From assembly GCF_004135365.1 (NCBI RefSeq), contig NZ_CP035492.1:2273501-2337500 (forward strand): a stretch of DNA of 64,000 nucleotides, read 5' to 3'. The notes beneath the pieces were generated by a model. It saw only the letters and a list, made by a program, of their open reading frames with translations. It did not search any database and had not been told where the DNA came from. Made by a program: the position numbers and the translations under genes. Source of the DNA: Paenibacillus protaetiae. GTDB lineage: Bacteria > Bacillota > Bacilli > Paenibacillales > Paenibacillaceae. Below, one piece after another: positions 44,706 through 54,447 of this stretch (position 1 is the stretch's first letter; the number at the start of each line of letters is the position of its first letter).

Positions 44706-45866
44706 TTACAGCTCAGAGATCGAAACCCAGCGGCGCTCGGCAATTGACTGATCCACCGCTTCCAGCACTTCCTGGCATTTCACGCCGTCATGGAAGTTTG
44801 GAGAAGGCTGGCGGTCTTCCTCAAACGCTTTCATCAGCTCAAGCACTTCATGCGTGAACGTATGCTCATAGCCAATCGTATGGCCGGCCGGCCACCAGGC
44901 ATCCATATACGCATGGGCTGCATCTGTCGCGAGTACACGGCGGAACCCTTGCACATCCTCTGCATCATCCGCAAAATAAACTTCCAGCTCGTTCATGCGC
45001 TCAAAATCAAATTTGATGCTGCCTTTGCTGCCGTTAATTTCAAAAGCGTTCGTACAGCGGTGTCCGCCGGCAAACCGGGTAGCTTCAAATGTACCGATTG
45101 CGCCGTTTGCGAATTTAGCAAGGAACAACGTCGCATCATCTACCGTAACCGGGCCGCGTTCGCCGGACGAACCGCCTTTCGCGCTGAGGCCTGTCATCGC
45201 GCTTGGCAGCGGGCGTTCCTTCACGAACGTTTCGCTCATGCCGATCACTTCGGCAAACTCGCCAACGAGGAAACGCGCAAGGTCAATCGAATGCGCCCCA
45301 AGGTCGCCGAGTGAACCGGAGCCGGCGATTTCTTTTTGCAGGCGCCATACAAGCGGGAATTCGGGATCCATAATCCAATCTTGCAGGAACACCGCACGGA
45401 TATGATGGATTTTGCCGATGCGTCCATCCGCAATCAGCTTTTTGGCCAGCTGAACAGCCGGTGCAAAACGGTAATTGAAGCCAACCATATGTTTAACGCC
45501 TGCCTGTTCAGCGGCATCCAGCATTTCGCGGGCATCGGCCAGCGACAATGCAAGCGGCTTCTCGCAAAACAAATGCTTGCCCGCCTCAGCTGCGGCAATG
45601 GCGATATTTTTATGAGCATCGCTTGGCGCGTTAATATCAATCAGATCAATGTCGTCTCGGGCAATCAGCTGCTTCCAGTCCGTTTCGGCTGTTTCCCAGC
45701 CGAATTGGGCACGGGCCGCTTCCAGCGCTTCCGGATCGCGTCCGCAGATTGCTTTCATTACCGGCTTTACAGATGCCGGAAAAAACATCGGCAATGCCCG
45801 GTATGCGTTGCTGTGCGCTTTACCCATAAATTTGTAGCCTACCATGCCAACTCGAATATTGCTCAT
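44706..45866 (-). CDS. Gfo/Idh/MocA family oxidoreductase (ThuB-like context)
   Basis: Sugar dehydrogenase of 386 aa with VGMVGYKFMGKAHSNAYR, FCEKPLALS and the active-site region GDLGAHSIDLARFLVGE. The motif and context resemble YrbE/ThuB-like enzymes. It lies between the LacI regulator gene (33 bases) and the thuA-like gene. The substrate is unknown. Confidence 0.85.
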   Translation of the reverse strand: MSNIRVGMVGYKFMGKAHSNAYRALPMFFPASVKPVMKAICGRDPEALEAARAQFGWETAETDWKQLIARDDIDLIDINAPSDAHKNIAIAAAEAGKHLFCEKPLALSLADAREMLDAAEQAGVKHMVGFNYRFAPAVQLAKKLIADGRIGKIHHIRAVFLQDWIMDPEFPLVWRLQKEIAGSGSLGDLGAHSIDLARFLVGEFAEVIGMSETFVKERPLPSAMTGLSAKGGSSGERGPVTVDDATLFLAKFANGAIGTFEATRFAGGHRCTNAFEINGSKGSIKFDFERMNELEVYFADDAEDVQGFRRVLATDAAHAYMDAWWPAGHTIGYEHTFTHEVLELMKAFEEDRQPSPNFHDGVKCQEVLEAVDQSIAERRWVSISEL

Positions 45867-45899
45867 TTGTCCATTACCGCCTCTCTTATCCTTTATTTA

Positions 45900-46907
45900 T
45901 TAAAATAGGGAAGACGCCCGCTTCACCAAACGTACCGGGAGCACTTCGCTTTGCGGCTGAACGATGGATTCATTCAGCAGCAACTCGGCGGCCCGTTGTC
46001 CCATTTCATAGAAGGGAACCGCTACGGTTGATAGCTGAGGGTGAACAATACGGGATCCGTCCGAATCGTCGTATCCGATGATCGCGATTTGTTTCCCTGT
46101 TTCAATCCCACATGCACGCAATCCATTCATGAGGCCGATACCCATCCGGTCATTAGCCGTAAACACAGCATCGACCTCACCTTGCTTGTATCGTTCCGCT
46201 ATAGCTGCAGCGGCAGCGTAACCGCTTCTGCTGCTGTAATTGCCGGTAAACAGAAGCTCTGGCGACAGTTCCAATCCTGCTTCCGCAAGCGCTTTCTTGT
46301 ATCCTTCAAACCGGTCCAGGCTGTTCGTATACAGCTCCGGCCCGTTAATGAAAGCAATTTGCTTGCAGCCGTTTTCGATCAGATGGCGGACTGCTTCATA
46401 GCTGCCTGTTTTATGGTCGGCGTCTACCGACAAATACCCTTCCTCGTCAAAACGCTGGTTGACCAGGCAAAACGGGTACTTCTCCCGGGCAAGCTCCGCA
46501 AGGGAGTTCCGTTCCTCCTCCGTAGACTGGGAGCCCAGCACAATGCAGGCGTCAATCTTGCGCATCCGGAACAGCTGGGCATAATCCAGCCCCTCATCCC
46601 GGAAAATAAGCAAAAGATCGTATCCAAGCCGCTTGGCTGCCTCGCCGATTCCGCTTAAAATCTCGGAAAAATAATAGGTCGAGAACAAATGCACCTTGGG
46701 TACAAAAGGCAAAATGACGCCAATGTTGCCGCTTTTGCGTCTGGCGAACTGCCTTGCAATCGCGCTTGGCACATAACCAAGCTGCTCGGCCGCGGCCAGC
46801 ACCTTACGGCGTGTTTCCTCTTTCATCGGGCCTACGCCGTTTAATACGCGGGACACCGTCGCTTCCGAGACGCCCGCAAGCTCCGCTACTTCTTTTCTGC
46901 TGCTCAT
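45900..46907 (-). CDS. LacI family transcriptional regulator
   Basis: Repressor of 335 aa with an N-terminal HTH (KEVAELAGVSEATVSRVLNG), the hinge helix PSAIARQFA, and a periplasmic-binding-like effector domain (residues 60-330). As first gene of the operon it probably represses itself and the downstream sugar genes. A dyad operator candidate lies 41 bases upstream of its start. The effector is presumably the sugar processed by the operon. Confidence 0.9.
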   Translation of the reverse strand: MSSRKEVAELAGVSEATVSRVLNGVGPMKEETRRKVLAAAEQLGYVPSAIARQFARRKSGNIGVILPFVPKVHLFSTYYFSEILSGIGEAAKRLGYDLLLIFRDEGLDYAQLFRMRKIDACIVLGSQSTEEERNSLAELAREKYPFCLVNQRFDEEGYLSVDADHKTGSYEAVRHLIENGCKQIAFINGPELYTNSLDRFEGYKKALAEAGLELSPELLFTGNYSSRSGYAAAAAIAERYKQGEVDAVFTANDRMGIGLMNGLRACGIETGKQIAIIGYDDSDGSRIVHPQLSTVAVPFYEMGQRAAELLLNESIVQPQSEVLPVRLVKRASSLF

Positions 46908-46947
46908 ATCGGGTGTCTCCTTACTTCAAAATCATTTAATTGCACCT

Positions 46948-46965
46948 AATGTACACGCGTACATT
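46948..46965. promoter_or_regulatory. Putative LacI-family operator
   Basis: AATGTAC-ACGC-GTACATT is a 7-4-7 dyad with the central CG usual for LacI operators, just upstream of the regulator gene. A second AATGTAC half site lies near 46993. Confidence 0.6.
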
Positions 46966-47079
46966 ATTGCATGTAAGCACTTTCTCTGTCAATGTACTTT
47001 TTTTGATGCAACTTGATATTGTGATTTTTTCCTGGCCTCGGTAGAATAACAGGATATACTAGAAAAGGAGCTTTTATGC

Positions 47080-47424
47080 ATGAGTTATAACTTGGGGATT
47101 AAAAGCCAGCTGGACGCAAGAGAATTGCTGCTGCTGGAGCAAGAAGTGAAATCGCGCGGCAAAAATATGATACTCGCTTATGTGCTTTGGTATTTCCTGG
47201 GTATGATTGGCGGGCATCGCTTTTATTTGGGCAAGATCGGCACTGCTGTCGCACAGCTGATTTTGACGCTTACCGTTGCAGGAATTATTGTTACGGCTAT
47301 ATGGTGGATTGTGGACGCCTTTCTCGTTTTCCAAATCGTGCGCGACAAAAACAATGAAGTAGAAACGGAAGTGCTGGATGAAATAGTAGCCCATCGCAAG
47401 CCGTTTCCTCCGGGAACCTTTTAA
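47080..47424 (+). CDS. TM2 domain membrane protein
   Basis: A 114-aa protein with a TM2 domain: helix one ILAYVLWYFLGMIGGHRFYLGK and helix two ending IWWIVDAFLVFQIVRDKN. The cytoplasmic N-terminus is a short helix. The function is unknown. AAAAGGAG is 8 bases before the ATG. Confidence 0.85.
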   Translation: MSYNLGIKSQLDARELLLLEQEVKSRGKNMILAYVLWYFLGMIGGHRFYLGKIGTAVAQLILTLTVAGIIVTAIWWIVDAFLVFQIVRDKNNEVETEVLDEIVAHRKPFPPGTF

Positions 47425-47501
47425 TCCCCGGGGCGAATACCAAATTTGCTTGAGCAAGCACTCGAAGCTATCAATCCCCGCCTCAGTAAAGCGGAAACAA
47501 T

Positions 47502-47576
47502 AAAACCGGGCCTCCGTCATGACTGCCCCTGTCGCATGGACAGGAACCGTCTGTTCTCGGAGAACCCGGTTTTTGT
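47502..47576. terminator. Complex bidirectional terminator
   Basis: AAAACCGGG (47502-47510) pairs with CCCGGTTTT (47565-47573); an inner CCTCCG/CGGAG and a CCTGTC/GACAGG hairpin nest inside. It lies between the converging TM2 and prfC genes. Confidence 0.8.
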
Positions 47577-47582
47577 ATTCCA

Positions 47583-49169
47583 TTACGGCTGCGTCTCTAG
47601 GAATTTGGCCGTCGGATTTTTTTCCATTGCAGTGCGCATCGCATATTCGTTCTCGAAGAGCGCCACATAATTGCCTTTTTTATCTTTGACAAGCGTAGAG
47701 TTAATACGGAATTTGGTCGGATCCAGGTTCTCGTCTACAATCCATCTTGCAGCTTGGAACGTCATCCGGTGAAGCTGGATTTCGACGCCGTATTCGGCGC
47801 GCATCCGGTGTTCGAATACTTCGAATTGCAGATGGCCCACGACGCCAAGGATCGTCTCGTCAAAGTTGCCGATGGAATGGAAAATTTGAATGGTGCCTTC
47901 TTCCGTCAGCTGATCGAGCCCTTTTTGATATTGCTTATGCTTCAGCGCGTTTTTAACGGTTACCTTTGCAAAAATTTCCGGCGGGAACGTTGGCAGTTCA
48001 TCAAATACGACCTCGCCGCCTTGCGAAAGCGAATCGCCAATCCGGAAAATGCCCGGGTCGAACAATCCGATAATATCGCCCGGATAAGCCGTCTCTACAA
48101 TATCGCGGTCCTGTGCCAGAAACTGCTGCGGCTGCGACAGCTTGATGTCTTTGCCGGCGCGAACGTGGCGGACGCTCATGCCCCGTTCGAAACGTCCCGA
48201 GCAAATGCGCAGGAAAGCGATGCGGTCGCGGTGGGCCGGGTTCATATTTGCTTGAATTTTGAACACGTAGCCCGTAAACTTCTCATTCGTTGGCTCTACC
48301 GGACCTTCCGTGCTGTTGCGCGGCCCTGGTTTCGGCGCAAGCTGCAGGAAGTTTTCCAGGAACGTCTGTACGCCGAAGTTATTGACCGCACTGCCAAAAA
48401 AGACAGGCGTCAGCTCGCCGGAACGAACTTTGTCAAAATCAAACGGGTCGCCGGCGACATCCAGCAGCTCCAGGTCTTGAACGAGCTGATCATGCAAATA
48501 CTCGCCTGCCATGTCGCGGATAACCGTGTCATTATAATCGTCTACCGGACGCACTTGAATGGTAGAGTGGTCGTCGCCCTGGAACAACTCTACCTGGTTT
48601 TTCATCCGGTCATAGACGCCGCACAGATCGCGGCCCATGCCGATCGGCCAGTTCATCGGCACCGAACGGATGCCCAGCACCTGCTCCAGCTCTTCCATCA
48701 GCTCAAACGGGTTTTTCCCTTCACGGTCAAGCTTATTAATGAACGTAAAAATCGGAATGCCGCGTTTGCGGCAAACCTGGAACAGCTTGATCGTTTGGGC
48801 TTCGACGCCTTTCGCCACGTCAATCAGCATGACGGCGCTGTCCGCCGCTGTAAGCGTACGGTACGTATCTTCACTGAAGTCTTGGTGACCGGGCGTATCC
48901 AGAATGTTGACGCGGTGGCCATTGTAATCAAACTGCATAACACTGGACGTAACGGAGATGCCGCGCTGCTTTTCGATCTCCATCCAGTCCGATGTGGCAT
49001 GGCGGCTTGCTTTTCTAGCTTTTACGCTGCCCGCCAGACGAATCGCTCCCCCAAACAAAAGCAGTTTTTCCGTCAATGTCGTTTTCCCTGCGTCAGGGTG
49101 GGAAATAATCGCAAACGTGCGCCGTTTGTCGACTTCCTTTTGAATCTCATTGTGTAATGTTTGGCTCAT
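47583..49169 (-). CDS. prfC: Peptide chain release factor 3
   Basis: Translational GTPase of 528 aa that removes RF1/RF2 from the ribosome. G1 SHPDAGKTT (residues 23-31), the G3 DTPGH and the G4 NKLD are present. The C-terminal domains (LQFEVFEHRMRAEYGVE) match RF3 rather than EF-G. A single gene between terminator-like hairpins. Confidence 0.95.
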   Translation of the reverse strand: MSQTLHNEIQKEVDKRRTFAIISHPDAGKTTLTEKLLLFGGAIRLAGSVKARKASRHATSDWMEIEKQRGISVTSSVMQFDYNGHRVNILDTPGHQDFSEDTYRTLTAADSAVMLIDVAKGVEAQTIKLFQVCRKRGIPIFTFINKLDREGKNPFELMEELEQVLGIRSVPMNWPIGMGRDLCGVYDRMKNQVELFQGDDHSTIQVRPVDDYNDTVIRDMAGEYLHDQLVQDLELLDVAGDPFDFDKVRSGELTPVFFGSAVNNFGVQTFLENFLQLAPKPGPRNSTEGPVEPTNEKFTGYVFKIQANMNPAHRDRIAFLRICSGRFERGMSVRHVRAGKDIKLSQPQQFLAQDRDIVETAYPGDIIGLFDPGIFRIGDSLSQGGEVVFDELPTFPPEIFAKVTVKNALKHKQYQKGLDQLTEEGTIQIFHSIGNFDETILGVVGHLQFEVFEHRMRAEYGVEIQLHRMTFQAARWIVDENLDPTKFRINSTLVKDKKGNYVALFENEYAMRTAMEKNPTAKFLETQP

Positions 49170-49242
49170 ACTTGCCTTCCCTTCATTGCCCGCTCCAGCA
49201 GTTTCCCCATGCGGACATGCTTACTCTTATTTACAACAGCGT

Positions 49243-49269
49243 GCCGGCCCCACCTGTTGGCGGGCCGGC
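49243..49269. terminator. Weak terminator-like hairpin after zwf
   Basis: GCCGGCCC/GGGCCGGC, 8 bp, lies downstream of the zwf stop. There is no T run. Confidence 0.35.
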
Positions 49270-49308
49270 TCGTGGAATGCCGCGCTAAAGTCACGCGGCC
49301 GTATATCC

Positions 49309-50874
49309 TTACTTAGCGCTGCTTGTTACCCATATCACCTTATCTTCTTCTTGGCCATTGACCGGCCACCAGTGGAAGCCGTCACGCGCCAGCAATTCAT
49401 CTGCCGCTTCCGGTCCCCACGAGCCTGCCGGATATAATTTCAAATCATCGGTATTTTCTTTCCAAGCCGCTGCAATGCGGTCTACGAACTCCCATGCCTG
49501 GGCAACCTCGTCCCAACGGGTAAAATACGTCGAATCGCCGCGTGCCGCGTCATGGATAAGGCGTTCGTACGCTTCCGGCGTATTCAGCCCGATTTGGCAG
49601 CTTTGGCAAAATTCCATCGCCACCGGCTGGACCGAATTGTCCGCTCCCGGCGTTTTGGCATTTATTTTAATATAAATGCCTTCCATCGGGTTGACCCGGA
49701 TGACAAGCAGGTTTGGCGCAAGATCGTGGCGCTGCGCGAACAGCACGTTTTGCGGCATCGACTTGAATTCGATGACGACCTCCGTTGTTTTGACAGGGAG
49801 GCGTTTGCCCGTCCGGATATAAAAAGGCACGCCCGCCCAGCGGAAATTATCGACAGCGACTTTAGCCGCTAAATAAGTTTCGGTCGCGGATTCCGGATTA
49901 ACGGAATCCTCTGCGCGATAAGCCGGCAGCTCTTCATTCTGCTGCTTGCCGGCCGCATATTGGCCGCGGATAACGTTCTTTTTTACTTCTTCGCTTGTCG
50001 CATAAGGGCGGAGCGAACGAAGCACCTTCACTTTCTCGTCGCGGATATGCTCGCCGATCAAGCTGCTTGGCGGCTCCATCGCGATCATCGTCAGCATTTG
50101 CAGCATATGGTTCTGCGTCATGTCGCGCAAAGCGCCCGACTTGTCATAATAACCGCCGCGCTCCTCTACACCAACCGTTTCCGACAGTGTAATTTGCACG
50201 TTAGCGATATAGTTGTTATTCCAAAGCGGTTCAAAAAAAGCATTGGCGAAACGAATCACCTGAATATTTTGAACCATTTCTTTGCCCAAGTAATGGTCAA
50301 TCCGGTAAATCTCTTCTTCCTTAAACACTTGGCTAAGCTGGTTGTTCAGCTCTTGTGCGGAAGGCAGATCGTAGCCAAACGGCTTCTCGATAATGACGCG
50401 CCTCCAGCCCGTTGATTCCAGGAGGCCGCCGTCGCGCAAATTAAACGACACCGGGCCAAACAAGGATGGCGCAAGCGCCAAATAGAACAAGCGGTTGCCC
50501 GGAATATTGAACCTTGCGTCAAGCTCGCTCGTCAGCCGGTTTAAATCCCGGAAGGCTTCCACGTTATTAATATCAAGCGGCATATATTCAAAGTGCTCGG
50601 CAAATCGGTTCCATAACTCTACATCGTCAACTTTATAGCGGCAAAATTCAGTAATCGACTCGTATACATCTTCGCGAAATTGCTCTTTTGTACGAGATCT
50701 TCTTGCAAGCCCGATAACGGCAAAATTGTCCGAAAGCTTGCCTTCCTTATATAAACTGAATAGGGCGGGAAACAGTTTGCGTTTCGCCAAATCGCCCGTC
50801 GCTCCAAACAAATAGTAGACAGCCCCTTGCGCAGGTAACATTTCCGAATTATTGATGGTATGGTTCATCCTCAT
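49309..50874 (-). CDS. zwf: Glucose-6-phosphate 1-dehydrogenase
   Basis: First enzyme of the oxidative pentose phosphate pathway (521 aa). The cofactor motif YLFGATGDLAKRKLFPALF is at residues 22-40. The active-site region RIDHYLGKEMVQN lies near residue 193. The start is ATG 50874; an ATG two codons later is equally possible. It stands alone. Confidence 0.95.
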   Translation of the reverse strand: MRMNHTINNSEMLPAQGAVYYLFGATGDLAKRKLFPALFSLYKEGKLSDNFAVIGLARRSRTKEQFREDVYESITEFCRYKVDDVELWNRFAEHFEYMPLDINNVEAFRDLNRLTSELDARFNIPGNRLFYLALAPSLFGPVSFNLRDGGLLESTGWRRVIIEKPFGYDLPSAQELNNQLSQVFKEEEIYRIDHYLGKEMVQNIQVIRFANAFFEPLWNNNYIANVQITLSETVGVEERGGYYDKSGALRDMTQNHMLQMLTMIAMEPPSSLIGEHIRDEKVKVLRSLRPYATSEEVKKNVIRGQYAAGKQQNEELPAYRAEDSVNPESATETYLAAKVAVDNFRWAGVPFYIRTGKRLPVKTTEVVIEFKSMPQNVLFAQRHDLAPNLLVIRVNPMEGIYIKINAKTPGADNSVQPVAMEFCQSCQIGLNTPEAYERLIHDAARGDSTYFTRWDEVAQAWEFVDRIAAAWKENTDDLKLYPAGSWGPEAADELLARDGFHWWPVNGQEEDKVIWVTSSAK

Positions 50875-50996
50875 TCGTCCCCTATTTATTAATGGTTTTT
50901 TGTTGAACGATATCTTATGTAGTGTAGCATAATCACCCTTATTTCGCCATTGTTCCCATCATAAAAAAACGTAATGGATAGCGAAACAAAATGTGA

Positions 50997-51803
50997 TTAT
51001 AAAGGGCCGGTCAAGCTGTAGTCACCCGTAATCAACGGACTGCCCGCGGTTAAAAACCAGTCTTTGCTGTCGGTCTGCTGATGAATGGCAAGCTGCAGAT
51101 TGGCGTCCTTTCCTTTGCCCACTTTTACAGAAGAATGCAGTTTGGGCGACCAGTAGGATACACTGGACGTCCCGTCGTCCTCATAACGTTCGACCGGCTT
51201 TGCTCCAGCCGCTTTTGCCAGTTTTTCCGCACTTTCCCGGCCTGCGGCAACCCCTTTCGCCGAAAGGGAAGCTTTATAAGATGCTCCCTCTTCCTTCAGC
51301 CAAGCCTTTATTTTTTGCTCGATTGCAAGGATGCTGCTGACAGCGGCTTTTCCTTCGTCGGGCTGAAACAACAGCAGGAACCGGCTTCCAGCCGGCTGCT
51401 GCTCTTGCTTAGGAAGCTCATGCATCGTAAGCGTACCGCCAAACTCGTCAATGCTGATGGTAATGTAATCACCTTCATCGGCAATTAGCTTTCCCTGATT
51501 TTGTTCATTATTAGCCGTAAATTGTTTTACTGTTTCTTCCAGAGTAAGCTGCCCCGCCGGGTTGCCTATATCCCAGCGAATGGTCCACTCCGCAGCTGCT
51601 GACCCGCCTTTATAACTGCTGTCCGCCCATCGCCACAGCTGGTTCGTATCATTAGCCAAATCATCCTGGTGAAAAGACGCACTCCGGCCGCTCTCGGCGT
51701 CACTTTGCGAAACCGCCCATATTCCGCCTAAAAGTAGTGCAAAAAAAGCGATCACAATCGCCAACCGCCCGCTTTTTCCTGCGGCTTGTACTTGCTCTTT
51801 CAT
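50997..51803 (-). CDS. YwmB-like protein with membrane anchor
   Basis: A 268-aa protein with an N-terminal signal or anchor helix (residues 15-31) and an external domain. The C-terminal GSPLITGDY and the overall layout suggest the YwmB family (TATA-binding-like fold), of unknown function. The assignment is tentative. The start ATG has AAAGGAG upstream. Confidence 0.5.
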   Translation of the reverse strand: MKEQVQAAGKSGRLAIVIAFFALLLGGIWAVSQSDAESGRSASFHQDDLANDTNQLWRWADSSYKGGSAAAEWTIRWDIGNPAGQLTLEETVKQFTANNEQNQGKLIADEGDYITISIDEFGGTLTMHELPKQEQQPAGSRFLLLFQPDEGKAAVSSILAIEQKIKAWLKEEGASYKASLSAKGVAAGRESAEKLAKAAGAKPVERYEDDGTSSVSYWSPKLHSSVKVGKGKDANLQLAIHQQTDSKDWFLTAGSPLITGDYSLTGPL

Positions 51804-51919
51804 AAGTATTCGCTCCTTTACGTTTCTTTCCTATTCCCTCTAGGTGTATAACCATACGCAGCAGCCTGTAGGTGAATACACTATCGGAGGTTAAAGAGAC
51901 AGGGAGGTGTGTGATCCAT

Positions 51920-52561
51920 ATGCTTGAGCAACTATTTCCATTAGATGAGCACTATATACAACGATTTATCGGCTTGCCGGTTCATGTGACCATGATGGAC
52001 GGTTCGCGTTATCGGGGAATTTTAACATCATGCTGGGACGGAATCGTCGGCTTAAACGGGGGTACTGCACAAAATTCGGGGCGTGACGCTTATCTCCTTC
52101 ATGTTCAGCCTAAAAAATTGAAAAAAAAGAAAACCGCCGTACAGCATAAAAAACGCGGCAAAAATAAGCCGCTTGTGGCAACGCAGGCTTTCCCGTTTGA
52201 TCCTGCCGATTATGAACCTTTGTATTCCGATTCCGGCAGAAGAGAACGTACAGGCGCAAACAGCGGCAGAACCGGTTCCATTCTGGACCGGACGGGCGCC
52301 AATAATGACAGAACCGGTGCAGCCAGCGGCAGGTCCAGATTTTCCGGCGGGGCTTACAACCGGACATCCAATGATTACAGCAGTCACCGAAGCTTCAGCC
52401 GCGGATTGAGCAGAGGCACTAGCGGGAACTTTAACGGCAGCTTCACCCGGAACCGCGGATCGTTTACAAGAGGGGCTGACTTTAACAGAAGGCGGCCGTT
52501 TTTCCCTGAGCCTGTTGCGCTCGAAATGGAAGATATCGGGTTCCTGCTCGTTATCATCTGA
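51920..52561 (+). CDS. Sm-like N-terminal domain with long RG/RTG-rich disordered tail
   Basis: A 213-aa protein. Residues 1-60 have an Sm-like strand pattern (VHVTMMDGSRYRGILTSCWDGIVGLN), then a Lys-rich linker. The tail from about residue 100 is Arg/Gly/Ser/Asn-rich with repeated DRTGAN/GRTG units, as in RNA-binding or coat-like disordered regions. No known family is assigned. The start is uncertain (ATG 51920 or GTG 51911) because GGGAGG lies at awkward spacing. Codon usage is consistent with its neighbours. Confidence 0.6.
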   Translation: MLEQLFPLDEHYIQRFIGLPVHVTMMDGSRYRGILTSCWDGIVGLNGGTAQNSGRDAYLLHVQPKKLKKKKTAVQHKKRGKNKPLVATQAFPFDPADYEPLYSDSGRRERTGANSGRTGSILDRTGANNDRTGAASGRSRFSGGAYNRTSNDYSSHRSFSRGLSRGTSGNFNGSFTRNRGSFTRGADFNRRRPFFPEPVALEMEDIGFLLVII

Positions 52562-52578
52562 CGTTCCGGGCAGAGAAA

Positions 52579-52621
52579 AAGCTCCTTCTTTTTTTGCGTG
52601 TTTGCAAAATAGCAGGAGCTT
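52579..52621. terminator. Terminator between Sm-like gene and liaR
   Basis: AAGCTCCT/AGGAGCTT stem with a long T-rich loop is followed by ATTTTTATT on plus, and is A-rich on the other side. Confidence 0.7.
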
Positions 52622-52625
52622 ATTT

Positions 52626-53303
52626 TTATTCCGCCAATCCATGTTTATGAGCATAGATCGCTGCTTGGGTACGGTCCTCGACCCGCAGCTTATTGAAAAT
52701 ATTGGTCACATGGAACTTGACCGTCTTGACGCCAATGTACAAGCCGTCCGCAATTTCCTGATTCGACATCCCTTGTGCAAGCAGCTTAAGAACATCCATT
52801 TCGCGTTCTGTCAGCTCATCATGCAATGAAGCTTGTTCAGCCGCTTTCGGCTGTCTCAGCCGGCTCATCATTTTAGCTGCAACCTGCGACTCCAGCACCG
52901 ACTGCCCGCGAGCCGCCGCGCGGATCGCTTGCGCAATTTCAGCCGCTCGGGATGTTTTTAACAGGTAGCTGAACGCCCCGGCCTCAATGACCGGATACAT
53001 CTTGCTGTCATCCAAAAAGCTCGTTAACACAATTACCTTGCAGTCCGGCAGCAGCTCCAGCAGCTTGGCCGTTGTTTCGACGCCATCCATTCCTTCCATG
53101 ACGAGATCCATCAGCACCACATCGGGCTTATAAGCTTGTGCAAGCCGGATGCCTTCATAACCGTTGCTCGCCTCGCCTACAACTTCAATGCCATCTTCCG
53201 TATCCAATACAGCCGCTAGCCCGATACGAACCATCTCATGGTCGTCAACTAACAGCACTTTAATAAGCTGATCGGAATATCCGTTTTCCTTCCGGTCACT
53301 CAC
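52626..53303 (-). CDS. liaR: LiaR-type response regulator
   Basis: NarL/FixJ-family regulator of 225 aa. The receiver has DD at residues 20-21 and the phosphoacceptor Asp66 (VVLMDLVMEG). The LuxR-type HTH (LAQGMSNQEIADGLYIGVKTVKFHVTN, split by function) is C-terminal. It follows the kinase gene by 20 bases. Context with LiaI-, PspA- and PspC-like genes suggests response to envelope stress such as cell-wall antibiotics. Confidence 0.85.
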   Translation of the reverse strand: MSDRKENGYSDQLIKVLLVDDHEMVRIGLAAVLDTEDGIEVVGEASNGYEGIRLAQAYKPDVVLMDLVMEGMDGVETTAKLLELLPDCKVIVLTSFLDDSKMYPVIEAGAFSYLLKTSRAAEIAQAIRAAARGQSVLESQVAAKMMSRLRQPKAAEQASLHDELTEREMDVLKLLAQGMSNQEIADGLYIGVKTVKFHVTNIFNKLRVEDRTQAAIYAHKHGLAE

Positions 53304-53323
53304 GTACTAACCTCCCCCTGTCC

Positions 53324-54331
53324 CTATGAATGATCGCTGCCTTCCAGCGGCAAACGAATATCAATCGTTGTTCCTTCACCCGGATTGGTGGACAGCTTCA
53401 TGCTGCCTCCAAGTTCGATTACGCGCTCTTCCATCGTTAATAAGCCATATGAAGTTTGTTTTTTGTCTTCTACATCAAAACCAACGCCATTATCCCGAAG
53501 AATCATATGAAGGTCATGTCCGGCACGCTTCAAATCAATATCCATCCGGTCCGCTTTAGCATGGCGAAGCGTATTTGACAAGGCCTCCTGGACAATGCGG
53601 AACAAATGATCCTCCGCTTCCGGATGCAGAACAATCGTATCATCCACCTGCAAGGCGATATCCATATTGATTTTTTGCTTCAGTTCTTCCACTAATGCAG
53701 TAAGCGCCTGCGATAAGTTTTTGCCGTCCAAATGAACAGGCCGCAAATGGAGCAAAAGCGCCCGCATTTCAGATTGCGCCACCGCTGCCATCTCCTCAAT
53801 CAAATGCACCTGGCGGCGTGCGCGCTCCCAGTCCTTCTCAATTGTTCTGCTAACTGCCGTTGCGGTCATGGAAATGGCAAATAGCTGCTGGCTTACCGCA
53901 TCGTGAAGCTCCCGGGCAAGCCTTTGCCGCTCTTCAATAACAGCGGAGAACTTCACCTTCTCCTTCCAAATCTCATCCACCGGCTCTTCTTCAAAAGCCG
54001 TCTCTTCCGCCGGCTCAGCCGTTTCATCAAGCGTTACACGATATATCCGCTTGCGCTGCTGCTCCGTAAGCCGCTTCAGCGACTCCCGCAGCTTGGAATT
54101 TTGCAGCCGGCTGAATACTGCTGTTAATGCAAGCCCCGCTCCGATCACCGTTAGAACAACAATACCGGCTTTCCCTTGCAGCGTGCCAAGGCTTATGTAC
54201 CCAATCGCCTGCAGAACGATGATCACTAACCCTACAATGATCAGCAGCCATATTACCGTTTCGGTTATATTAGGGCGCCGCGCTTCCTTATTCTGCCCGT
54301 TTGGCTGGCTGTTGTTCGCCACCTCGCCCAA
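53324..54331 (-). CDS. liaS: LiaS-type sensor histidine kinase
   Basis: Kinase of 335 aa with two N-terminal membrane helices (about 25-47 and 54-72) and a very short external loop, typical of intramembrane-sensing kinases. HisKA_3 box ERQRLARELHDAVSQ carries His143, and the ATPase domain has DNGVGF and GLLTMEERV. It pairs with the adjacent response regulator. No LiaF-type inhibitor gene is seen in the operon, unlike Bacillus. Confidence 0.85.
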   Translation of the reverse strand: MGEVANNSQPNGQNKEARRPNITETVIWLLIIVGLVIIVLQAIGYISLGTLQGKAGIVVLTVIGAGLALTAVFSRLQNSKLRESLKRLTEQQRKRIYRVTLDETAEPAEETAFEEEPVDEIWKEKVKFSAVIEERQRLARELHDAVSQQLFAISMTATAVSRTIEKDWERARRQVHLIEEMAAVAQSEMRALLLHLRPVHLDGKNLSQALTALVEELKQKINMDIALQVDDTIVLHPEAEDHLFRIVQEALSNTLRHAKADRMDIDLKRAGHDLHMILRDNGVGFDVEDKKQTSYGLLTMEERVIELGGSMKLSTNPGEGTTIDIRLPLEGSDHS

Positions 54332-54447
54332 CTCCCTTTTAATTCCATATTAACATGGAATATGGAATATCTGCACCTAGTAATTAGGCCGCAAAAGAGC
54401 AGACCGGGTTCTCCGGTCCGCTCCATTGCTGCTATTATTCTAGGCTA

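Noticed and set aside
47754..49157. Long open plus-strand frame of 467 codons
   Set aside because: It lies entirely antisense to prfC, has no ribosome site, and its composition is that of a shadow frame of a GC-rich gene.
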